A DNA stretch of 6,296 nucleotides from Pseudomonadota bacterium (GTDB lineage: Bacteria > Pseudomonadota > Gammaproteobacteria > Burkholderiales > Burkholderiaceae_B), in NCBI GenBank assembly GCA_023432075.1, contig JAEYVD010000346.1, forward strand, positions 1-6,296, written 5' to 3'. Below the pieces are notes generated by a model. The model was not told where the DNA came from. It did no database searches and was given only the letters and a program-made list of their open reading frames with translations. The translations under genes were made by a program, and so were the position numbers. Below, piece by piece: positions 1 to 6,296 of this stretch (positions are counted from its first letter, which is position 1; the number at the start of each line of letters is the position of its first letter).

Positions 1-579
1 GCGCTCATCTCCGGCCTCATCGGCACGGCGATGGGCATGGCGGCCGGCTACTTCGGCGGCAAGGTCGACATGGCCGTGTCGTTTCTCATCACCACGCGGC
101 TCTCCATGCCGGTGATCCTGGTGGCGCTGGCCACCGTGGCCATCGTGGGCGGTTCGCTGTGGGTGGTGATCCTGGTGCTGGGTTTGCTCAAGTGGGACCG
201 CTACGCGGTGGTGATGCGCAGCGCCACGCAGCAGGTGCGCTCGCTGGAATACGTGGCCGCGGCGCAGGCGGCCGGCGCCAGCACGTGGCGCATCGTCTGG
301 GGCGAGGTCCTGCCCAACGTCGTGCCGCAACTGATCGTGATCGCCACGCTGGAAGCGGCCAGCGCCATCCTGCTGGAAGCTTCGCTGTCGTTCCTGGGCC
401 TGGGCGTGCAACCGCCGCTGCCGTCCTGGGGATTGATGATCTCCGAGGCGAAGGCCTACATGTTCTTCTCGTTCTGGCTGATCGCCATTCCCGGATCGGC
501 GCTGGCGCTGCTGATCTTCGCGATCAACCTGGCCGGCGACGGACTGCATCAACTCCTGACGCCTGAAGAGAGGGCCTGA
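1..579 (+). CDS. DppC-type peptide ABC transporter permease, 5' end cut by window edge
   Basis: Inner-membrane permease subunit of a dipeptide/oligopeptide (Dpp/Opp/nickel family) importer. It would pair with a DppB-type permease to form the channel. The reading frame is open from base 1, so the Met codon at 31 is internal. About 192 C-terminal residues are visible, and the N-terminal membrane segment plus the start of the domain (roughly 100 residues in this family) lie to the left. The EAA loop that docks on the ATPases is clear at visible residues 83-106, with EYVAAAQAAG followed by a conserved-type VLPN. Hydrophobic segments flank it, and the family-typical C-terminal pattern follows: SFLGLGVQPPLPSWG, then a last membrane helix ending NLAGDGL. 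The stop is two bases before the first ATPase start, so they are one operon. The exact substrate cannot be read from this part. Confidence 0.93.
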   Translation, partial: ALISGLIGTAMGMAAGYFGGKVDMAVSFLITTRLSMPVILVALATVAIVGGSLWVVILVLGLLKWDRYAVVMRSATQQVRSLEYVAAAQAAGASTWRIVWGEVLPNVVPQLIVIATLEAASAILLEASLSFLGLGVQPPLPSWGLMISEAKAYMFFSFWLIAIPGSALALLIFAINLAGDGLHQLLTPEERA

Positions 580-581
580 GC

Positions 582-1567
582 ATGAACGGCACCGATATCG
601 TCCTGGACGTGCAGGGCCTGACCGTCGACATCGCCACGCCACGCGGCCCGCTGCACGCGGTGCGCGATGTGTCCTTCCAGGTCCGGCGCGGTGAAACGCT
701 GTGCCTGGTCGGGGAATCGGGCTGCGGCAAGTCGATGACCTCGCTGGCCATCATGGGCCTGTTGCCCAAGGCTGCCCGGCGCAGCACGCGCCGGCTGGCC
801 GTGCTGGGCGAGGACCTGTCCAAGGCGCGCGGCCGGCGCGTCAATGCCCTGCGCGGCAGCAAGATGGCGATGATCTTTCAAGAGCCCATGACGGCGCTCA
901 ATCCCGCCTACGCCATCGGCGAACAGCTCACCGAGCACTACATCCACCACTGCAAGGCAAGCAGCCAGCAGGCGCGCGACCGCGCCGTGGAGCTGCTGGA
1001 GAAGGTCGGCATCGCGTCTGCCGGCCAGCGTCTGGGCCAGTATCCGCACCAGTTGTCCGGCGGGCTGCGCCAACGGGTGATGATCGCGATGGCGCTCATG
1101 TGCGGTCCCGAGCTGCTGATTGCCGACGAACCCAGCACCGCGCTGGACGTCACGATCCAGGCGCAGATCCTGCGGCTGCTGGCGGACCTGCAGGCCGAAC
1201 TGGGCATTGCCATGGTGCTGATCACGCACGACCTGGGCGTGGTGGCGCGCATCGCCCGCCAAGTGGCGGTGATGTATGCCGGCCAGATCGTGGAAGAAGG
1301 CCCCGTGGCCGACATTTTCGCCACCCCGCACCATCCCTACACGCAAGGGCTGCTGGGCTGTATCCCCGTACCCGGCCGCACGGCCCCGGGCGAGGCGCTG
1401 GGCACCATCCCGGGCGTCGTGCCGTCGCTGGTGGGCGAGCTGCGCGGCTGCGCCTTCGCCGATCGCTGCCGTTATGCGCAACCGCAATGCCGGCAGGCCG
1501 TTCCCATCCATGGCCAGGCCGCTGGCCAGCAATGGCGCTGCATTCTCAGCGCCGAAGGAGTCCCCGC

Positions 1568-1571
<4 letters not shown>
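582..1571 (+). CDS. DppD-like peptide ABC transporter ATP-binding protein
   Basis: Cytoplasmic ATPase of 329 residues, normal for DppD/OppD. It pairs with the next gene's product to power peptide import. Visible motifs: Walker A GESGCGKS at 44-51, Q-loop Gln100 (IFQEP), signature LSGGLRQR at 158-165 (many relatives have Met where Leu162 stands), Walker B plus catalytic Glu in LLIADEP (Asp182, Glu183), D-loop SALD-type at 186-189, and H-loop His216. The C-terminal oligopeptide-transporter extension begins near HHPYTQGLL and carries Cys290, Cys296, Cys303 and Cys320. From what I recall of Dpp ATPase structures, such cysteines can hold an iron-sulfur cluster. The ATG at 582 is preceded by a purine-rich ribosome site (GAGAGG, 568-573) and lies two bases after the permease stop. 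The stop overlaps the next start as ATGA. The family is certain; the substrate is not. Confidence 0.95.
1554..1560 (+). promoter_or_regulatory. Ribosome binding site fixing the second ATPase start
   Basis: GAAGGAG lies seven bases before the ATG at 1568, inside the end of the preceding gene. The frame of the second ATPase stays open far upstream, so this site, with the ATGA junction, is what decides its true start. Confidence 0.75.
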
Positions 1572-2544
<973 letters not shown>

Positions 2545-2548
<4 letters not shown>

Positions 2549-3945
2549 CCCGCGCACAAGCCATCGCCCAGGCCGAGCAGTGCTTTGATTCCGGCGCCTT
2601 CCGCACGCTTCTGGCGCGCCGGCTGGCGCTGCCCACGGAAAGCCAGAACCCAGATCGCGCCGCCGTGCTGGCGGACTACCTGGAGGCCGAGATCCGGCCG
2701 GCGTTCGAAGCGCTGGGCTTTACCTGCCGCACCCTCACGCATCCGAAGGCGCTGGCGCCTTTCCTGTACGCCGAGCGCATCGAGGACCCGGCCCTGCCCA
2801 CGGTGCTGGGTTACGGCCACGGCGACGTGATCCGCGGATTGGAACGGGAATGGAAGGAAGGCCTGTCGCCCTGGGCGCTGACCGAGGCCGAAGGCCGCTG
2901 GTATGGCCGCGGCATCGCCGACAACAAGGGTCAGCACAGCATCAACATGGAGGCGCTGCGCCTGGTTCTGGAAACGCGCGGCAAGCTGGGCTTCAACGCC
3001 AAATACCTGATCGAGATGGGCGAGGAAACGGGTTCGATGGGCCTGCGCGAACTGTGCACCGAACATCGCGACCTCATGGCGGCCGACCTGCTGATCGCCT
3101 CCGACGGCCCGCGCCTGAGCGCCAACCGCCCCACCATCTTCCTCGGTGCGCGCGGCAGCCTGAACTTCGACCTCACCATCGAGGCGCGCGCGGGCGGCCA
3201 TCATTCCGGCAACTGGGGCGGACTGATCTCGAACCCCGGCCTGCAACTGGCGCATGCGATCGCAAGCATCGCCACGCCGAACGGCCAGATCCGCATCCCG
3301 GAATGGGTGCCCAAGGAACTGCCGCCGGCCGTGCGCCGCGCGCTGGCCGACTGCGAAGTCGATGGCGGCGCGGATGGGCCTGAGATCGAACCCGACTGGG
3401 GCGAGCCCGGCCTGTCGCCGGCCGAACGCGTCTTTGGCTGGTGTTCGTTCGAGGTGCTGGCCTACAAGACCGGCAACCCGGACACGCCCGTCAACGCCAT
3501 CCCGCCGCGCGCATGGGCGCGCTGCCAGCTGCGTTTCGTGGTGGGTGTGGACCCGGACGACCTCATTCCGGCCCTGCGCCGTCATCTGGACAGCCACGGA
3601 TTTTCGATGGTTCAGATCTCGCTGACCCGCGAGACCATGTTCCGCGCGACCCGCATCGACCCGGACGACGCCTGGGTGCGCTGGGCCGTTGAGTCGCTGG
3701 AACGCACCTCCGGCCAGAAGACCGCGCTGCTGCCCAACCTGGGCGGCTCGCTGCCCAACGACATCTTCACCGACGTGCTGGGCCTGAAGACGATCTGGGT
3801 GCCCCACTCGTACCCGGGCTGCTCACAGCACGCACCCAATGAACACCTGCCGCCCGAACTGCTGCGGCAGGGGCTCAGCCTGATGACGGGGCTGTACTGG
3901 GACCTGGGCGCGGGCGATACGCCCGAGATCAAAAATCCCAGATAA
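2545..3945 (+). CDS. M20 family zinc metallopeptidase (dipeptidase-like)
   Basis: Predicted cytoplasmic two-zinc peptidase of 466 residues; no signal peptide is seen. Motifs fit the M20 catalytic domain: GHGDV with ligand His92 and Asp94, GRGIADNKGQ with bridging Asp126, EMGEETGS with catalytic Glu160 and ligand Glu161, SDGP with Asp187, and SQHAPNE with ligand His429. GGSLPND (400-406) and NAIPPRA (317-323) are also family-type. A lid/dimerisation domain covers about 200-385 and includes GGHHSGNWGG (218-226), whose His is likely to reach the active site as in carnosinase/PepV-type enzymes. The length and long lid favour the dipeptidase/carnosinase-like branch over short ArgE/DapE-type deacylases, but deacylase activity cannot be excluded. 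The start at 2545 overlaps the ATPase stop by four bases, so it is co-translated with the importer and probably cleaves what the importer brings in. All metal ligands are present, so it should be active. Confidence 0.92.
3911..3925 (+). repeat. Short perfect inverted repeat at the end of the peptidase gene
   Basis: Arms CGGGCG and CGCCCG flank a three-base ATA centre, about 20 bases before the TAA. A-rich sequence follows on the + strand and there is no T-run on either exit side, so it is not a standard intrinsic terminator. It is inside codons for the peptidase tail and lies next to the convergent small ORF end at 3929. It could be chance in GC-rich DNA. Confidence 0.3.
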
Positions 3946-4051
3946 CCGGCACCCAGCGGAACGCATCGCCTTCCTTCGCCACCCGGCCCACCGACGGGAA
4001 CGGCAGATGCGCCGCCACGAGCAGGACCACCACCGCAACCGCGGTAGACAC
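3929..4051 (-). CDS. Possible small membrane ORF, probably broken by a frameshift
   Basis: A frame with GTG at 4051 and TGA at 3929-3931 would give 40 residues: a hydrophobic stretch (AVAVVVLLVAAHLPF) then a short polar tail ending WVPVIWDF. Thirty-two of the 40 codons end in G or C, as in real genes here. No ribosome site precedes the GTG. The frame stays open back to an ATT at 4096, but those first 15 codons look poor (7 of 15 ending in G/C). In the neighbouring frame, a TTG at 4095 overlaps the stop of the upstream membrane protein gene (TTGA, four bases) and starts well-formed codons (MSRLVRIAH...). One lost base between about 4090 and 4050 would explain both halves. The 3' end overlaps the convergent peptidase gene by 17 bases. 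It may be a small intact gene, a pseudogene or a sequencing error. No function is recognised. Confidence 0.3.
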   Translation of the reverse strand: MSTAVAVVVLLVAAHLPFPSVGRVAKEGDAFRWVPVIWDF

Positions 4052-4070
4052 GGCGCGGGATGCACGATGT

Positions 4071-4083
4071 GTGCGATGCGCAC
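4071..4083 (-). repeat. Short inverted repeat in the gap after the membrane protein gene
   Basis: GTGCG and CGCAC arms flank ATG. A similar motif (GCACGATG) precedes it, making a small cluster of related CGATG units between 4062 and 4083. No T-run follows, so a terminator is not supported. It lies in the stretch where the small ORF appears to change frame. Confidence 0.25.
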
Positions 4084-4091
4084 CAACCTGC

Positions 4092-4871
4092 TCAATTCAA
4101 CTCGGCGCCCATCTCCGAGTCCCGATACGCCACCGCGGTCATCGCCGCCAACACAAAGACCACGCCGACACATCCCACCGCGGCCAGCACACCCTGCAGT
4201 GCCTGAACGCCCACGTAGTCGTACAGCATTGGGCGCAGATCGTTGCTGGCGTGCGCGCCCAGGACCAGCAACGTGAGAAATGCCAGCATCAACGGCCAAC
4301 GCGGATAGCGCATTGCGCCGCGTACCGCGCCAAACCCATACGTGCCCGTGACCGCAGCGCGTGGCAGGCTCAGGCCGTACACGGCCAATCCGTACAGCAC
4401 GGGCAGCCACACCAACGCCAGCAATGCCATCAGCATGCCGTAGAACAATTCATCGTTGCCGCCGCCGATCAGCATGTAGAGGACATAGGGAAGATCGCCC
4501 GTGGCGCGCGCGATCGCCATGCCGCCAACCGCCAGTCCGCCCAGCAACACGAAATGCCGGGCCTCCGGGCTGCCGCCCCCCGCGGCGGCCGTGCGCGCGG
4601 TCTCGCCCAGCAATACCACCCGATGCCAGGCGTACGTCGTGCGTGCAAAGGCGATCAGGCAGACGAGCGCCAGCGCAAGGATCAGCCAATCTTGAAGCCG
4701 ATACAAGGGAGGCACGACCAGCGCGAACGGCAGCGTCAGCACGAACACCGCCAACGACCATGGGGCCGCGGCCAGCATCGTGCGGCCCTGTTGCCGGATG
4801 ACGCTGGCGGTCGCCGCGACGAGGCGGCATGCTCCGAGTTTGCTGGACACGAGACTCCCTTGCTCTGACAT
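4092..4871 (-). CDS. Multi-pass inner-membrane protein of unknown function
   Basis: Predicted inner-membrane protein of 259 residues with about six hydrophobic segments: roughly 32-56, 62-80, 106-122, 128-169 (broken by polar GGGNDE; possibly two segments), 192-207 and 225-249. There is no cleavable signal peptide. A WHRVVLLGE motif (82-90) follows the second segment; I recall similar AWHR..LLGE patterns in uncharacterised bacterial membrane proteins, but cannot name a family. The loop at 91-105 is Gly/Ala-rich. Conserved-looking charged or polar residues within the membrane region (Arg122, Asp126, Asp140, Glu141) could matter for function. The ATG at 4871 has only a weak ribosome site (GAGA), and a GTG at codon 8 is an alternative. 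Codon use is typical for the window. The stop overlaps a possible TTG start of the downstream small ORF. Confidence 0.82.
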   Translation of the reverse strand: MSEQGSLVSSKLGACRLVAATASVIRQQGRTMLAAAPWSLAVFVLTLPFALVVPPLYRLQDWLILALALVCLIAFARTTYAWHRVVLLGETARTAAAGGGSPEARHFVLLGGLAVGGMAIARATGDLPYVLYMLIGGGNDELFYGMLMALLALVWLPVLYGLAVYGLSLPRAAVTGTYGFGAVRGAMRYPRWPLMLAFLTLLVLGAHASNDLRPMLYDYVGVQALQGVLAAVGCVGVVFVLAAMTAVAYRDSEMGAELN

Positions 4872-4969
4872 GGTGGGTCTCGTTTATACCGCACGCGGCG
4901 GGGTCAAACCGGGACAGGCGGCGCCCATCTCGGTTACCCTCGCGGACCATTCCTTTACGCCCTATCTTC
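4872..4969. promoter_or_regulatory. Divergent intergenic region, likely promoters for both flanking genes
   Basis: Ninety-eight bases separate the divergent starts at 4871 (-) and 4970 (+), so both promoters should lie here or just inside the genes. On the - strand, TATAAA (4888-4883) looks like a -10 box and TTGACC (4907-4902) like a -35 box, but they are only 13 bases apart, too close for a standard sigma-70 promoter. No convincing pair is seen on the + strand, and there is no Shine-Dalgarno before 4970. No clear operator palindrome stands out. Confidence 0.4.
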
Positions 4970-5674
4970 ATGAAGACGATTCCCCTTGCATTCGCCGCCG
5001 CTGCGGCCACCCTGCTGCCTGCGCTGGCCAGCGCCGCCTACACGCCCACCGACATTGAACGCGCCGTTCTGGAATATGGCATCCGCGAAGAGCATGATGC
5101 GCTGCTTGCCGCCGATTGGCGCCTGCTGGGCCGGGTGATGGATTACTCGCGTGTGGACGCCCAGAAGATCTCGGACATCTACGCCAAGGGTCCGAACGAC
5201 AAAGTGCCGCCCATGATCGACGATTCCTTCGTGATCAAGACAACCATCGACGCTGCCGCCGCGAAAGCCGGCGTCGCCACCTTCGCCGGCACGCGCGGGT
5301 CCACCGTCCGCGCCATGCTGCCGGCCGGCATCAAGCCCGCCGACGCCCTGCTGCTCAATTGCACCAAGCTGGCGTGGGCCGATGGCGTTGCCACGTTCTC
5401 GCAATGCCAGGACTGGGCGCCGATCGCCGAGAAGACCGTCGCCACGTTTCGCGCCGACATCGCCGCATTCCTTCAAGGCAAGCCGGTCAAGAAATACGTG
5501 GCAAAGTTCGTCGTCGACTACTTCGTCGTCGCGGGCGACATGCCGGACAAATCCGGCTGCCCTGACGACCGCAAGGCCTGCGACCAGGCGATCCGCAAGA
5601 CCGACATGACGAGCGCCGGCTACCAGGCCGTCAACGAGCGCTTGCAGGCCGCAGGCGTGCAGACCGGACGGTAG
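4970..5674 (+). CDS. Secreted four-cysteine protein of unknown function
   Basis: A 234-residue protein with a clear Sec signal peptide: MKT, a hydrophobic core (residues 4-19) and an ASA cleavage site after Ala22, leaving a mature protein of about 212 residues starting AYTPTDIE. With no lipobox Cys it should be soluble in the periplasm or exported. The mature part has four cysteines: Cys131, Cys146, Cys197 and Cys204. They could form two disulfides, for example 131-146 and 197-204. The body looks mostly alpha-helical, with Ala-rich stretches, and there is no catalytic motif I can name. The frame is open upstream to 4829, but 4970 is chosen because it puts the signal peptide at the very N-terminus and clears the divergent gene. 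No Shine-Dalgarno is evident. It stands alone, divergent from the membrane protein and convergent with the hemerythrin gene. Confidence 0.85.
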   Translation: MKTIPLAFAAAAATLLPALASAAYTPTDIERAVLEYGIREEHDALLAADWRLLGRVMDYSRVDAQKISDIYAKGPNDKVPPMIDDSFVIKTTIDAAAAKAGVATFAGTRGSTVRAMLPAGIKPADALLLNCTKLAWADGVATFSQCQDWAPIAEKTVATFRADIAAFLQGKPVKKYVAKFVVDYFVVAGDMPDKSGCPDDRKACDQAIRKTDMTSAGYQAVNERLQAAGVQTGR

Positions 5675-5717
5675 GCCCCCAAACCCGGAACGATTGCAAA
5701 GCCAGGCTGGCGCGAAT

Positions 5718-6296
5718 TCACGCTTCCAACGGAACGGGAACCTGATCCGGTTCCAACGCGCGCATCAGCCTGGTCCATTCCTGCGGCGTCAGGTGCGGCT
5801 GGATGGCCTGCAGCACGGCCTCGAAGACCGGCGCCGGAACGGCCATCTGCAGGCCGCCCAGCAACGCGGCCCGCTCGTCGGGCGTCATGGCCGGAATCAT
5901 CCACCGCAGCACGCACAGATTCTCGGCCGGCGGCAGCGAGGCCACGATGGCGCCCTCCAGCGCACGCAGTTCGTCGTCGCTGTAGCAGGACCACAGCGCC
6001 TGATTATGCTGGGACTCCTCCACGTGCATGTGCACGAAATTTTCCCCTACGAACAACGCCAGCCCGCGGTACAGCCGCAGCGCGGCGTCCGTTCGAGCGG
6101 CGGCATGCCGTGCGGCGCCCAGGCAGGCCACCGCCTCGCGCAACGCCGTGATCGCGGCCAGGTGCTCGGCATGCTCGCCAGCGACGCGTGCGCTGGAACC
6201 CGGACGCCGTGCTTCCATGGCGGGATGAACGAAGTCGTTCTCGTGACCCAGATGGCTGGCGCACAAGTCCGCCAGCGCAAGCACGCGTTCACAGAC
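5718..6296 (-). CDS. Hemerythrin-like di-iron protein, 5' end cut by window edge
   Basis: Cytoplasmic-looking helical protein; the frame is open to base 6296, so the GTG at 6284 is probably internal. 192 residues are visible. Numbering from the edge, the hemerythrin/HHE-type pattern is H15xxxE19 with nearby His24, then GEHAEH (His42, His45), then HMHVEESQH (His89, His91, Glu93, Glu94). This matches the second, third and fourth helices of the four-helix bundle; the helix-1 ligand His should lie outside the window. Such proteins bind a di-iron centre and are linked to oxygen, nitric oxide or iron handling. Residues ~103-192 form an additional helical region (LRWMIPAMTPDER, then PHLTPQEW) beyond the bundle; I recall similar tails on some proteobacterial hemerythrin-domain proteins. 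The stop is 43 bases from the convergent secreted-protein gene. Which role it plays here cannot be told. Confidence 0.8.
   Translation of the reverse strand, partial: VCERVLALADLCASHLGHENDFVHPAMEARRPGSSARVAGEHAEHLAAITALREAVACLGAARHAAARTDAALRLYRGLALFVGENFVHMHVEESQHNQALWSCYSDDELRALEGAIVASLPPAENLCVLRWMIPAMTPDERAALLGGLQMAVPAPVFEAVLQAIQPHLTPQEWTRLMRALEPDQVPVPLEA
5737..5754 (-). repeat. Inverted repeat in the 3' end of the hemerythrin gene
   Basis: Arms GGAACC and GGTTCC flank a six-base centre, close to the convergent gene ends. It sits within coding sequence for the tail (EPDQVPVP) and has no T-run after it on either strand, so termination is only a weak possibility. Confidence 0.25.

Noticed and set aside
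549..1532. Long open frame on the - strand opposite the first ATPase gene
   Set aside because: It is the mirror of a gene with clear ATPase motifs; its translation is rich in His, Arg, Gln and Ala with no domain, as expected from the antisense of GC-rich coding DNA.
701..1567. Upstream extension of the second ATPase to a start at 701
   Set aside because: The extra 289 residues are an out-of-frame translation of the first ATPase gene, rich in Arg, Gly and Pro; the ATGA junction and ribosome site at 1554-1560 support 1568.
3823..4410. 195-residue open frame on the - strand spanning the peptidase end and the membrane gene end
   Set aside because: Most of it is Arg/Trp/Cys-rich shadow of other frames; only the short part after the TTG at 4095 looks coding, and that is treated under the split small ORF.
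4071..4868. 265-residue open frame on the + strand opposite the membrane protein gene
   Set aside because: Its translation is full of Gln, Arg and His without any domain, while the - strand frame gives clean membrane helices.
5675..5717. Intrinsic terminator between the convergent secreted-protein and hemerythrin genes
   Set aside because: Only a GCCAG-G-CTGGC palindrome (5701-5711) is present, with too small a loop and no T-run on either strand.

Overview
The window is GC-rich DNA with strong G/C preference at third codon positions, tightly packed genes and 4-base ATGA junctions. This fits a beta-proteobacterium, and the look of the proteins suggests Alcaligenaceae (Achromobacter/Bordetella-like). 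That placement is an impression from sequence style, not a database result. I see no tRNA, rRNA, CRISPR array, insertion sequence or phage gene.

Bases 1-3945 (+ strand) are the end of a peptide-import operon. It holds a DppC-type permease cut by the left edge, two complete Dpp/Opp-type ATPases (DppD-like and DppF-like), and an M20 zinc dipeptidase. The gaps are 2 bases, then two 4-base stop/start overlaps, so the four products are probably translationally coupled. The likely logic is import of short peptides through the permease pair (solute-binding protein and DppB partner expected to the left), driven by the two ATPases, with cytoplasmic cleavage by the peptidase.

Bases 3929-4871 (- strand) hold a membrane protein of unknown function with about six membrane segments. 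It is followed by a short, possibly frameshifted small ORF that converges on, and slightly overlaps, the peptidase gene. A 98-base divergent intergenic region (4872-4969) separates this from a + strand gene for a secreted four-cysteine protein of unknown function (4970-5674).

Bases 5718-6296 (- strand) hold a hemerythrin-like di-iron protein that runs off the right edge; its N-terminus is outside the window. It converges on the secreted-protein gene with 43 bases between them.

Most of the window is ordinary chromosomal metabolism. The points most worth a second look are the dedicated M20 peptidase coupled to the transporter, identical four-cysteine clusters in both ATPases, the apparently broken small ORF at 3929-4095, the two uncharacterised proteins, and the conserved-looking C-terminal extension of the hemerythrin protein.
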